Origin: Ectocarpus siliculosus
Lineage: Eukaryota; Sar; Phaeophyceae; Ectocarpales; Ectocarpaceae
Assembly: GCA_000310025.1 (NCBI GenBank)
Contig: FN649755.1
Location: 3,345,616 to 3,409,615, forward strand
DNA length: 64,000 bases
Reading direction: 5' to 3'
The first letter of the stretch is position 1. Every line of letters starts with the position of its first letter. This document shows positions 34,176 through 45,230 of this stretch, in pieces. The notes under the pieces were generated by a model. It was given only the letters and a program-made list of their open reading frames with translations. It made no database searches and was not told the origin of the DNA. The position numbers and the translations under genes are program-made.

Positions 34176-34486
34176 TGATAGATATACTTGTGGCAATGCC
34201 AAGTGGTTGTAGGATTGTGTGGTACGTGGAATGTATTTCCAGGGTGTGTAAGGTACCCCTGTTGTATACTGCGTCGCCCCCTCATGGTGGTGCGTGCACG
34301 CGTGCGTGCAGTCCATGTGTTCATGTGTTCATGTGTTCATGTTAGTCCATGTTTTTCATGTGAAGAAGAAGTCTATACAACAAACCCAGCACATCTTTCC
34401 TCCTTGGCGCGAGTTCGCCGAGTTGCCGACACCCTATTCAACACACGTCTTGCGACAAGCTACCCCCAGTTCGGATCATCCTAACA
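34176..34486 (+). repeat. Copia 3' LTR
   Basis: 311 bp, TGATAG...CTAACA, six substitutions and one indel from the 5' LTR, followed by AGCAT (34487-34491). Confidence 0.9.
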
Positions 34487-34779
34487 AGCATGTTTCGCTC
34501 GCTCAGGCGAGGGCAGGACACGTGTCCTCGGAGGGGCGGCCCTCGCTAGACATGGAGTAGTATCATATCGCATCTTCTGACAGCTGTTTCTATCGGATGG
34601 TCAACGTGAGGGATCCCTGGCTCTTGTGGTTTGTTCCCGCACAAGCGTCCAAAGGCGTTATGATGTCATTGCGTATGCCTTTTGTGTTGTTTGCGCACAG
34701 ACGTGACCGGTGTTTAGTTGGTCGGCAGAAGCAAGCATGTTTCACTCGACACAACACATGGTGCGGATACGACGGTGTT

Positions 34780-34880
34780 CTTCTGCTGTCGGGTGTTTGT
34801 GCGGGATCCATCCCGGAGGAGCTTGGGAGGCTGGTTAATCTGGACGACCGTCAGCTCAGTGACAACAAGCTCGCAGGTGA
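34780..34880 (+). pseudogene. Single leucine-rich-repeat exon remnant
   Basis: The frame reads GSIPEELGRLVNLDDRQLSD then NKLAG, one plant-type LRR unit (G.IP..LG.L..L....LSDN.L.G). It is followed by a donor-like GCAGGTGAGG. The position where an acceptor AG would be expected before GSIP reads TGTGCGG, so splicing is doubtful. Large LRR proteins with one repeat per exon exist in algae, which fits an isolated exon copy. No neighbouring LRR exon is visible. The peptide upstream (34597-34780) is not LRR-like. Confidence 0.6.
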
Positions 34881-34891
34881 GGATGTTTGTG

Positions 34892-36640
34892 CTCCCGTGG
34901 GTTGATGTTTGTTGTGTGGCACGGAAACGTTGCTCGGCGCAGACACAGTTGGCTTTCCCGCCTGTCGTCCAGCTGGTGACCTCGTAACCTGCTGGCAGCT
35001 AGTGTTTCAGTATTTCCAGTGTGATGAAACGGGCGTTGGCGGTGAAACGTGCTCAGCCGTGACGAAGCACACCTGGGAGTGGAAGATGCGGATAAACACC
35101 CGCTCATTTGCATCATTTTCCCAGGCACAGCATGAAGCATTCAAGGATACGTTTGTTATCTACCGAATAAACTGGAGTGCGTTGTGAAGGGAATAAGTCG
35201 GAACATCTTCTAGGTATGCGAGCGCTTTTGGATTGTTGTTGCGCCGTCCTGTGAATTGGAATACGCGCTCCCTAGAGGTGGTAGAGAAGCGTTGCGCTTA
35301 TCTTTCACATCTCGTACTGGAAAGCTGGTTGTTCCAAAAACGAAGCCTCTCGTGCTTGACCGGGGGGGCGGCTCCAACACGAAATCCTGAATCGCGTCAA
35401 TAGAGCATTTTCGGAACGCAGACAACTTCTAGATCCAGGAAGAACAACGAATTGGGGATTTCACTTTTGTGGAGACGACGGAGTTGAACGGGGCAAAAAT
35501 ATCGCCGGGCGGCCAAGAAGGCAGAAAAAATAAGAACAGCTGCAGAATCGAAACACGCATACATCCCATCGCCAGACACGGTGTGCTCCGCATTTTGCAC
35601 CAGCACTCCAAAGCAGGAAGTTGATGAGGAGACAGGCAGACAGGCATAGACTACGCAGGTAGTGAGGGGCTGCACCAGTTCAATCTGTGAGGAGGGTGAT
35701 CAAGGAGCCTCACTTGCTGTGTGGGAACGAGAGACATACCTCTTCCGCGAAAGAGGAGAGACAGAGAGCGAGTATCAGCAGCAACCAACAAGAGAGGGCG
35801 CACACCCCGTTCTATGTAGTAGAGCTCATCACAGAGCGTGTGGTGATCGGCGTGCTGCTGGCTGTGTATGCATTCGTGTCTAGACAGGTTTGATCTGCCT
35901 CTTTCCCCCCCTGGTGTTCCTTCTCTCGCCCAGCAACAATCCAGCAGCAACAACAGACAGATTGTCAAACACACGCTTGCATGCTTAAAACGGCCCTAAG
36001 AGAATGTAGAGATCGCTCCACACCTACCCCATTTCCAACACGCAGAGCAACCTCCAGATAGATTTAGGTCTGGCCTTCGTTGCCAGCGATGGAGTCCACA
36101 CAACAGCACCTTCCGTGTTTGATTTTACATCAGGCTATTCCACTACTGCTGTTGTGGTGGTGGGTCTTTGAGTATTTTGCTTCCTCCACCGAAATCTATT
36201 TCGTCGCCTTTTAAGCAACAGGAGAATCAGGAAAGAGCTGCGCCGGGCCTCTACTTTTCTAAACCTGAGGCCTCTTTCCAGAATTACTGTAGGAACTCGA
36301 TGTCCCCCCGCTTTGAGGAACGTTCCAACAGCTTGATCCCTCATCCGAAATCTAGAAGTTTCAAGTGCCAAGACGTGTTCCGAATTGCTCTAATGACACG
36401 AAGATGAGAAACATTTTGGGCGGAACAGAATTTGAATATACGACATGGGGCCTACGTGCAGATTGACATCCAAAGACCGTCCTGCTTTTCTCTTGCACTG
36501 TCACTATGCATATTCCTAGCCAGAACGTGTGTTTGAAGAATAGCACGATGCTCATGTTTGAACCGCTACGAATGAGTACATGATTTCAGCTAGAATGAAA
36601 TCACTCCTCCCGTACCCACCGAACTCTATCCTTGGTATGA
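34892..36640. other. Stretch without a recognisable gene
   Basis: Open frames of 60-108 codons, none recognisable. A 14-bp palindrome AGGACACGTGTCCT lies just before this stretch, at 34513-34526, right of the copia element. Confidence 0.35.
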
Positions 36641-36652
36641 TATCCTCTGCTA

Positions 36653-38059
36653 TTGGACATGTATAGTGTTTTGATTTGTTGCTACATATCTTTCGTGCTT
36701 TTCACTACTCTCGGACAGGCGGGCCGAGTGCCGAGGTCTCTCCCGGAACACCCTAACCGGAAAGACGGCGGCGGGTTAATGTTTCATGTTACAGAAGACG
36801 GCGCCCCCGTGCCTGCGTACAAGTCTTGGAAGGGTGTCGCCATCCCGTTGGTTCTTGGATACGCTGACGTTGGAACGGATGTGCTTGCGATGGTGTCCTA
36901 TTGCCAAGCCCATCACATGTGGTGATTTGCCTTGGGGATGACATTTATCATCGGACCTGCCTTGTTCGCTGTAATCGTCTTGCTTCGCCGTGAACACCGT
37001 CTTAGGCGGGTCTTAGTCGCTCTGCAGTTGGGGACGCTGTGGGTATCTTGGAGATATTCAACTACTCGGGAACAAGCTTGCGGGTGATGGAGCCGATGTA
37101 TGAGGCGGTCCCGCAGCTGATGTTTCAACTGTATGGCCTGCTACTTGACTGGAATAATGAGACTGTCAAGGAACTTGTCCGTCGCGTTCTGTGTTTCTCT
37201 AACCTACGCCGCCTATAGGTTTGGTGGCGGGGCAGCCCGTGTCTCGACTTTCTCCTACCGCCGACGTTGCGACTGCGTGTAGGCCGAAACTGACAGGGCT
37301 TCGTTTCTGGGCCGTCTCAGCAAGTGGCAGTATTACAGTATTCAGATCTAGGTGGAACTCCCAGAACTTTGTATGCGCTTTCTTGTTTGTCTACAGTGCT
37401 TGATATTGGGGGCGAGGTAAATTTCACTTGCTCTCCTGGCGTTGGCATGGCGGGCGTACTTCTTCCTCGCGCTATTGTGGCATTGGGGTTCTCGTGCATT
37501 GATTTCGTGTCGCTTCCTTGGTGAGGAAGACGTTCTACGCGTTCGGTCCCAATTTCGAGTTATGGACATGCCGTTCGTGGACTCTGTCATGGATACCCTG
37601 AACTCGTACCCCGCAGGGTGTGTATTCACAACGGTGGCGTACGTGTTACGTTTGCCGATTAGCAACATGTTTTACACCAATGAGGAGGGTCAGTTGCCTG
37701 CCAATATCGGTCGTGTGTGGACGTACGTGGCCGTGATGTTTATGGCAGGGAAGGTGTGTTTGGGCTACCTGATCGTTAGGCCAGTCAAGAGAGTCGTTGG
37801 CTTCGGCACTGAGCAGGAGGAGCAGAGTTCAGGTAGACAGGACGGTGACGGTGATGTTGACGACAACGGAGATACCGGAAACGGAGATGTTGACCCTGGT
37901 GGGAGTTCTCGTGCTGATGATGGAGGAATACAGGAAAAGTCGGGGTCAAGAAAGAGAGGACAGGTGACGGTGACGAGGGCAGCAGTGTTGTACCCGCCCT
38001 TGCCGGGCCCGAGACGAAACGGGTCTTGCGTGTACACGAAGGCTTGCCGTTTACCGTGA
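36653..38059 (+). pseudogene. Disrupted multi-pass membrane protein resembling XK-related (XKR) family
   Basis: Segments in three frames read in order. First, GVAIPLVLGYADVGTDVLAM..HHMW, TGA at 36923, then FALGMTFIIGPALFAVIVLL. After a shift near 37035: GILEIFNYSGTSLRVMEPMY, EAVPQLMFQLYGLLLDW. Later, AWRAYFFLALLWHWGSRAL and VWTYVAVMFMAGKVCLGYLI, then an acidic/Gly-rich tail to 38059. The D..TD..........W.....F...P and E..PQL..QLY patterns and several hydrophobic spans resemble XK-related proteins, whose animal members include lipid scramblases. A TGA, at least two shifts and possibly unrecognised introns break it. Assignment is by remembered motifs only. Confidence 0.5.
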
Positions 38060-38782
38060 CGGATACGCTGTGAACACTGTCCTGGACTGCTCGCGAGGAC
38101 AGCGAGGGGGCGTCACGTGGTGGTGGTGGACTCAATAGACAGGGTGAGCACGGTAGCGCAGACTCTTCGGTAGGGCTAGAGATGATGGCAGGAATGGAAG
38201 AGGGTTGCCAGCGAAGTAGCACCCTCGGAGGGAACAGACCCATTACCTCTCGTACACGCCCTGACCAACATGGCAGCGGGGTCGGCTAGTGATGGCGCCA
38301 AGGTCAATGACAAGGATAATTCTACGTAGTGCGTGCCGCGCGTTTTCGGGACGCTCGACGTTCTGTGTCACTACGTGCTACTTGCGTCAATAGAGAAGCA
38401 GGCCTGCCTGCAGAGATGGGGAGATATGGGTTAGATATGGGATCAGGGGGATGAAAATGTATCTCTTCAGGCGTGCTGCACGTGAAACTAGGCACTCGAG
38501 ATGAGCATTTGAGATCGGGTCTTGCCGGGTTCGGCGAGGTGGGGGATGCGAAGGAAACTTCCACCCACCCACCCACGGATGGATGTCGACCGATGAGACT
38601 GATGATAAAGCTTCACAACAGATGTGTCCGGTGTTGTGACCCCCGAGGTCAGCATGGAGGCTCTGCAGGAAAAACATTGACACGGTGACTCTAGGGTTGT
38701 CCGGATCCCTCTATGAGCTTGCTACGTTGAGTGTGCGCTACGCAGTGGTTGGTGCTTAGGACGGAAGGGGCGGTCGTCTACT

Positions 38783-39034
38783 AATCCCGCCGCTCTTGGG
38801 AAACATTTTCGCGACCTGCCCCATTTCAAAATGTTTGAGAATATTTTGCCGAAGATTTTCTCCCATAAACAGTGAAACAAAATCTTTGTCCGCAAATGTT
38901 TGAAAATATGAACATTTTGGCAAAGATTTGGCGACCATAAACATGGGTCTAAACAGTGAAACAAAATCTTTATCCGCAAATGTTTGAAAATCTAAACATT
39001 TTCGCAAAGATTTGGCGACCATAAACATGGGTCT
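38783..39034. repeat. 84-bp tandem repeat, each unit a hairpin
   Basis: Units 38867-38950 and 38951-39034 differ at four bases; a degenerate third unit precedes them (38783-38866). Each contains AAATCTTTG..CCGCAAATGTT opposite AACATTTT.GCAAAGATTT, able to fold back on itself. Confidence 0.85.
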
Positions 39035-40611
39035 AACCATCGCGGTATATTTTTACCTGCTGTTGCATACAGGAGGTTTCCTAGAACTTTATTTTCTCGT
39101 CAAAGGGCTAAGCACCGCTCGAGGATGGAGGTTAAATTATTCAAAAAAATATCAGGCTCGTATCCCGACTTGCGGGTTGATTTTGATGTAGGGCCGTGCT
39201 GAGGGCCGGTCTTAACCAAGAAATCGGTTCCCGATTTCGAATTTGATTATAAGAAAACAAGAGTCGGATCTACCTAAATCCGACCTGAAATGGCCTGTGT
39301 CCTATCGATGAAAGTACGAACGAGTTTTTTTTTGGAAATCGTTTCTCCTTTTGTACCAGTGTTGGATATTGGTCGGGCAGAAGGGTTCGATACAATACGC
39401 CCATCGTATCGAGAAAAAAACACAAATAAATACCGATATTTTGTTCGATATCCCGAAAATGGCTCGATACGTATCGAGTATCGATACTCGATATCGATAC
39501 TGCTGTTTTGAAGGCCTCAGGTTACAAGAAGAGCGAGAGTTACGCAACTACACGTACCCTGGCACACCCAAACCCTTATCTGAAGTATACAGCAGTGCGC
39601 AAGACGTGCGCGCATGGTCCGGCGGCATGGAAGTAGTGGTGTTTGCCAGGTGCCAGGTGTGTGCAGTTGGACATCACGAGCACAACAACAGCGGGCACAC
39701 GTTGTGATGTGATGTTGCGCATACAAAACTGCATCGTGCAAGAGGCAGTTTGTGTAGCTATGTCCACCAGATATATTTTACATTTTACACTCAGTGTGCA
39801 TGTGTGTATAGTGTATACACGTACACACTATAACACCGCCGTACGGTTGCGATCGAATCAGTGCAAGCTCGGCTGCGAGCAGGATTTCATGACAAAAAAA
39901 CGCGGAAAAAACTCGAACACTTGGTTTTATATTATCTTACTACCTTCAAAGCTATGCATGCAAAATTCCACCCACCAGTTGTGGGTGCCCAACAATCAGC
40001 AATGCACCTCGAGCGAGTATGAACTCTAGACACCCAACAGCCAAAAGGAAACAAAAGAAAAAACATGGCGAAAACATTATGTGCGAAAATCAAACGCTTG
40101 CCAAACTTGAACACGTCATCATCACCTCTATGCATCACACGCCCAAGTGGTCGGACATGAAATCAAGCACACCTTGCCATTACGTATTACAAGTCCCAAA
40201 ACCAAGTTCACACAGCATAAATTGTTCGCAGGAGGTACGGCCTCTGTTCGCACTAATTAGTGTAGTAGCTCTACTGCTGAAACTGCGGGAAACGCCAAAC
40301 CTACGAAAGGAGGCAAGCTGACTCTAACGGAGATGACTGCTACTCATTCGGCAGAGGCACCGCTATCGCCGGCGACAAAGCCGAATTTTTGAAGGCTAAT
40401 GTTGCACACCGATGTGGTTCTCAGGAGCTGAGACACAGGCGCTGTTGGTGTGGTGTGTGGCTGGCAGGGGCTGGTGTGTGTGTGGTGTGTGGTTGTGATG
40501 GCAGTGGGGAGCGACAGGAGTAGGCGCGTAGGCGCCGGAGCGAAAAAAGGGGGTAGACAGCTGGGAAACTGACCCCCCCCCGGTAAAAAGGGGGCCAAAA
40601 TATCGAATGTA

Positions 40612-41856
40612 TTAGGGCGTGTATTAACGAAGTGCCGAAAATCAAAATGTAAATGGGCGCAAAATCAAAATCAAAATGCGTTATCGTGGAAAACTGAAAA
40701 AAGAGGGTCGTGCAGGTTAACGAGGATAGGAGACAGATGAGGCAAAAAATCAAAAAGACCTGGCACCAGGGGAAGAGCCAGCAGCGCAGCGGCGGTTTTT
40801 CTAGGGTGCGTTTTACGCTCTTCTGTTCACGTGTTAGCCGATATCTCGCCAAATACTCAACAAGTTGCCTCAAGAAAGGTATCCGAAAGGAGCTGGAAAC
40901 ATGGGCTGTTGGGCACTGCCAAGGTTTGGGGCCGTGAGGTGCCGAATGTGCCGGAAAAAAAAGGTTGTGTTGAAGCAAAAATGCCAACGGTTGCGAGCGG
41001 TCACTTCAAGTTGGGTGTTTTGGGCCGCCACGGGTTGTGATATCCACCAATAACTTCCCGAAGAAGGAAGCAACAGCAACAGCAACGCCACGCGGCAGGA
41101 GGTACGTCTCTGCTTCATCTTTCAAGCCCAAGGTCTGCTACCGTGGGGTATCGTGCGTGTAGGGAAAAAAGTTTTGGTTGACCCTAAAAAATCCACGTCA
41201 GTGAGCGGATAGTTCAAGTTCGCGTCGAATGTCTGCTCACAGTTTAGTTTTTCAGCGATAACTCTTCGAAGGAGGAAGCAACAGCATTAGCAATGCCACG
41301 CGACGGGAGGTAGCTTTACCCACCATCTGTCTCGTACAAGGTTAGATGCCTTGGAGTATCGTGAGTGTGGAGAAAAAAGGTTGCAACTACCCTCTCCCGC
41401 ACGGAACAGCCCGAAAAAGCCGCGAAGCCCTGTTCTGATCGTCAGTCCGTTCACGGCTTGTCACGATCGGCATTTTCTCCTCGAGTACCCAACGAGCCGG
41501 CCCGTTTGGTGGCTTGCCGGCGAGCAGAGTATTCTGGCTACAAATAATGGCCATGTTGTCGGTGGTAGGGTGCCGATAGCCCCTTTATTGTTAGTGTGCA
41601 GCAGGTCGTGTCGTACACCTGCTTTGCAGCGGCCTCGCGGCAGGTGCTCCAAGCCTTCGAAGTCTTGAACTCCTTTCCTTTGTGATTTTGATTTTGACAA
41701 AAAAATGTCCCCCGGGGACTTCTTCCCAGACAGAGGAACTTCTCAAAAATCAAAGGGCGTCGTCAGGAGGTAGCAGATATTCGACCAATCAGATCTCGAT
41801 TTTGATTTTGATTTTTTCGATTTTGATTTACGGCACTTCGTTAATATACGCCCTTA
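40612..41856. mobile_element. Inverted-repeat element with GGGCGTATATTAACG ends
   Basis: Left arm 40612-40679 starts TTAGGGCGTGTATTAACGAA, with GTGCCG and AAATCAAAAT repeats. Right arm 41798-41856 is its complement with a few changes. It lies inside the hAT-like element. The open frame at 40421-40987 crosses its border and is not gene-like. Flanking duplication not resolved. Confidence 0.6.
40950..41395. repeat. Two diverged tandem units of about 210 bp
   Basis: Both contain ...GCGG..AGTTCAAGTT, ATAACT.CCGAAGAAGGAAGC / CTTCGAAGGAGGAAGC, AACAGCA and GCCACGCG.C.GGAGGTA, at about 41050 and 41262. Confidence 0.6.
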
Positions 41857-41857
41857 C

Positions 41858-42961
41858 GGCGCCCGGAAATCTGCCCTTGAGGGCAGGAGCCGACCCGCCT
41901 GCCCTCAAAAAGCCTCTGGAACCTCTCTTTACAGACCCACACTTTTGAAAGTCCCCTGCCCGCGCAGCCGCGCAGCAGACAACTGCACGCACGCGCAAAG
42001 GCACGCACACAGCATGCCGACAGCACACTCCCAACAGAGTATGTGAAAGGATGTGCTGTTCAAGAGCAAGGGGATAGTGGCCTTGGAAGCCCGTGGCGTG
42101 CGTGCGAGGGCTGCTACAACCTGTGTGTGTTGCTCAAAACGTGCAGTTGGTTCGGCACTGACTGACGTTGTGACAGAAAAGAAGGCCTTGCCTCCTCCGT
42201 GGTTATGTGGCCATGCTGCAGCACGCTGTGTCTGTTTGGGCGGAAGATTTCGTTATAAAATATGCTACAAAACGTTCTTACACGCTGGTTCGTTCGGTTG
42301 GGGGCCCGATCGTCGGCAAAGTATTTGAAAACAAAGAGGGAATCTAAGAAAGATATACCCCGGTACAGCAGTCACATTTCGAAAGAAACACCACAATTGA
42401 AACCGCCACTACTTGGAGCACCGTGACACTTCGCGAAGGAAGTGCAGGATAAAATATACAAAAGCATGGCCGCACAAAACGGTGCCAGTCGCTGTCACCC
42501 CGTTGCTGTTATCCACGAAGCCGCAACAAGACCGGCACGAAACAATCTTTAATCTTCAACGCGCGCTCACGGACAAAAACCAACTGAGTGCGGCACCTCA
42601 AGAAAAGGGTTACTCCGACGCTTCCAGTCTCCCCCATGTCACCCCGCTAAACTCCGAGCTTGATTCGCTCTCACCCTTGTTCCCTTTTCAAACATGCCGC
42701 CGCTGTCGGGTTCCAAATTTCCGAACGAACGTTCTCTTCCCGGAACAGATGCATGTAAAGTATCCATGCTACGGCCGGTGGTCTTCACTAGCGCTGTGAC
42801 CCGTTGGGGGTACGAGCCTCGGGTCTGCCGTGCACGCGTGCATGCAGTTGTCTGCTGCGCGGCTGCGCGGGCAGGGGACTTTCAATAGTGTGGGTCTGTA
42901 AAGAGAGGTTCCGGAGGCTTTGGGCAGGCGGGTCGGCTCCAAGGGCAGATTTCCGGGTGCC
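41858..42961. mobile_element. Foldback element with about 140-bp inverted arms
   Basis: Arms 41858-42000 and 42820-42961 are inverted copies: GGCGCCCGGAAATCTGCCC at the left end, GGGCAGATTTCCGGGTGCC at the right. It abuts the preceding inverted-repeat element on the left and the ATCGATAT array of the hAT-like element on the right. No recognisable gene inside. Confidence 0.75.
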
Positions 42962-43607
42962 GATTCCGATATCGATATCGATACCGATATCGATTCGTAT
43001 CGACAAATATCGGCGTGGAAACCGGCAATACCAATTTTGCGTATCGTCGATATATATCAGTTTTGTATCGATATTCGATACCCAATATCCAACACTGTTT
43101 GTGTACACGTACGAAGAAGCCGAACAGGCCGGTTGATGACAGTCCCGCGGTGACGTGGATGCTGTAATAAACCCGCCGCAACAGCATTGGACACGCAGCG
43201 ACACAGCCTTCCCACAGCAGTCTGCACACATCGCACGCGACCATGGCGCGGCCTCCGCGTAGCCACGCTCGACGGAGCTCCTACAAGAGAGGTCAGAAGA
43301 AGAAGGCCATGCAGGTGCTGGTGCTGCCGCTTCCCCTGCTGCTGAGGATGCTGGTGATGCTCCTGATGCTCCTGGTCACGCCCCCCGCCTTGTGAACAGG
43401 ACTTTCTTCCTCTACTGCTCTTGCGCAACAAGGTGCCCCACCGTGGGTGTGCCTGTGCGCACTCCGTGCTGGATTGGTGTTGCGGCTTGGTGTGGCGCCT
43501 TGCCACGGCACTACTTTCTGTGCGTCAGTGCGTCACTTGCCGTCGACTGGACCGCTAATGTTCGAAGTTGGTTTCGTTTCACCCAAATCGGGATCCGGAT
43601 ATATATA

Positions 43608-44721
43608 GGGGTGTTTGGTGTTTTGAATTATTTGTTTTTGGGTTTGGGGAGATATAGGGGTGTTTGATTTAATTAATTGTTTTTGGGTTTGGGAGTAATA
43701 TAGGGGTGTTTGATTTAATTAATTGTTTTTGGGTTTGGGGAGATATAGGGGTGTTTGATTTAATTAATTGTTTTTGGGTTTGGGGAGTACATATGGGGGA
43801 ACCGGAAATAAACTCTGTGTTGTTCAGTCTAAGTGTGCTTTCAACGGCGTCTTGTATTGAGGCGTGCTTGCCAGCCGCTCGTCGAACGCTCTCCATGCTC
43901 CATGGTGTGTCGGCGGTGTTGCTCGTGCGTTCCGGACGTCGGCCGCACGTTGTACACTTACTTCCCTTCCTCTGGGGCGTGTGTGTGCTTGTCCCGTGCA
44001 CGAAAGGGAACGCACTTCCAACATTAAAATTTGACAAGTTCTACCGCTCGCAAATTATTCGTTCTATAACACTTCAACTCGGGGGCGTGTGTGTGCATTG
44101 TGCAAACGTCGCGATGGGGTTATACGATGAACCGCGGACGATGCACGAGAGGGTCGGAAGCAGGAGGGGTGTTTGATTTAATTAATTGTTTTTGGGTTTG
44201 GGGAGATATAGGGGTGTTTGATTTAATTAATTGTTTTTGGGTTTGGGAGTAATATAGGGGTGTTTGATTTAATTAATTGTTTTTGGGTTTGGGGAGATAT
44301 AGGGGTGTTTGATTTAATTAATTGTTTTTGGGTTTGGGGAGTACATATGGGGGAACCGGAAATAAACTCTGTGTTGTTCAGTCTAAGTGTGCTTTCAACG
44401 GCGTCTTGTATTGAGGCGTGCTTGCCAGCCGCTCGTCGAACGCTCTCCATGCTCCATGGTGTGTCGGCGGTGTTGCTCGTACGTTCCGGACGTCGGCCGC
44501 ACGTTGTACACTTACTTCCCTTCCTCTGGGGCGTGTGTGTGCTTGTCCCGTGCACGAAAGGGAACGCACTTCCAACATTAAAATTTGACAAGTTCTACCG
44601 CTCGCAAATTATTCGTTCTATAACACTTCAACTCGGGGGCGTGTGTGTGCATTGTGCAAACGTCGCGATGGGGGTATACGATGAACCGCGGACGATGCAC
44701 GAGAGGGTCGGAAGCAGGAGG
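43608..44721. repeat. 554-bp tandem duplication with 45-bp minisatellite
   Basis: Copy one 43608-44165 and copy two 44166-44721 are nearly identical after their first subrepeat (two single-base differences seen). Each starts with four minisatellite units of about 45 bp (TATAGGGGTGTTTGATTTAA then TTAATTGTTTTTGGGTTTGG). The parallel open frames at 43706 and 44260 are just the same frame twice. Confidence 0.95.
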
Positions 44722-45230
44722 CCGACTTGTCGAAGAGGACGACCGTGTTCGGGAAGAACGAAGACTATCGTCGTGTCTTGAAGAGATAGAGGCGAAGCAG
44801 CAGAGTGTGCTTTATTTCGGGAGAGGATGCTGCGTGACTGAATGGAAGGGGGTGGACCGAGCGGGGGAAGGGCAGCCCATCCGACGGCGCTGTTGTTCCA
44901 TGATTTCGATCATGTCGGACCAGCCGCCACCGCTACGTCACGGTACCCGCCCCGCCACGTCTAGACTACCTGCCCGAGGCCGGCAGATTGCGCGTTGCAG
45001 CTCGTGGGGAATATCACACTTTTACATTAAAAGTTTGAGAAGTTCTGCCGCTCGGAAATTATTCGTTCAAAACAGTTGGAACTGCGGGGCGTGTGCGTGC
45101 ATTGCACGAAGGACCACGCTTACTTACTTGAACATTAACATTTCACATGTTATGCCGGTCGGAAATTATTCGTTCGAAAGTACTTACAACTCTGGGGCGT
45201 GTGTGCATTGTACACGTTGTACGTACATTG
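44577..45230. repeat. Dispersed about 85-110-bp repeat, decaying copies
   Basis: The block ACATTAAAATTTGACAAGTT, then CCGCTCGCAAATTATTCGTT and GGGGCGTGTGTG.GCATTG occurs at 44023 and 44577 (within the duplication) and in diverged form at about 45025 and 45130. Confidence 0.7.

Larger units (their letters stand above)
23326..34486 (+). mobile_element. Ty1/copia LTR retrotransposon, internally deleted and split by a nested gypsy element
   Basis: LTRs 23326-23635 and 34176-34486 start TGATAG, end CTAACA and are about 98% identical. The 5-bp direct repeat AGCAT flanks the whole unit (23321-23325 and 34487-34491). A gag-like start lies at 23709, the end of RT and RNase H at about 33000-33859, and a purine tract AAGCAGGGGGGC directly before the 3' LTR. 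Removing the nested gypsy insertion (24745-32075 plus one TTCA) leaves about 3.8 kb, shorter than a complete copia element. Integrase and most of RT are missing. Confidence 0.88.
39357..43097. mobile_element. hAT-like non-autonomous element with ATCGATAT-rich ends
   Basis: The outermost 16 bp, CAGTGTTGGATATTGG, are perfectly inverted at 43082-43097. Starting with CAGTG is typical of hAT ends. Both subterminal regions (39373-39500 and 42963-43081) are packed with TATCGATA/GATATCG motifs, like transposase-binding arrays. Flanks TTTTGTAC (left) and TTTGTGTAC (right) are similar but not a clean 8-bp duplication. The interior has no recognisable transposase and contains two further inverted-repeat units. 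Confidence 0.6.

Noticed and set aside
36923-36925. Selenocysteine or stop-codon reassignment at TGA
   Set aside because: The neighbouring frameshifts show general disruption; TGA also interrupts the LINE at an expected Trp, so point mutation or error is simpler, and the ankyrin and vWD-like frames end normally.
39250-39256. Treating GGTCTTAAC arms at 39.2 and 48.09 kb as one transposon
   Set aside because: The 48.09-kb match is only about 15-20 bp and partly self-palindromic; the 45.7-kb arm is the better partner.
43706-44781. Two homologous 156-173-codon proteins
   Set aside because: Same frame in a tandem DNA duplication, opening through a minisatellite; opposite-strand frames are equally open and duplicated.
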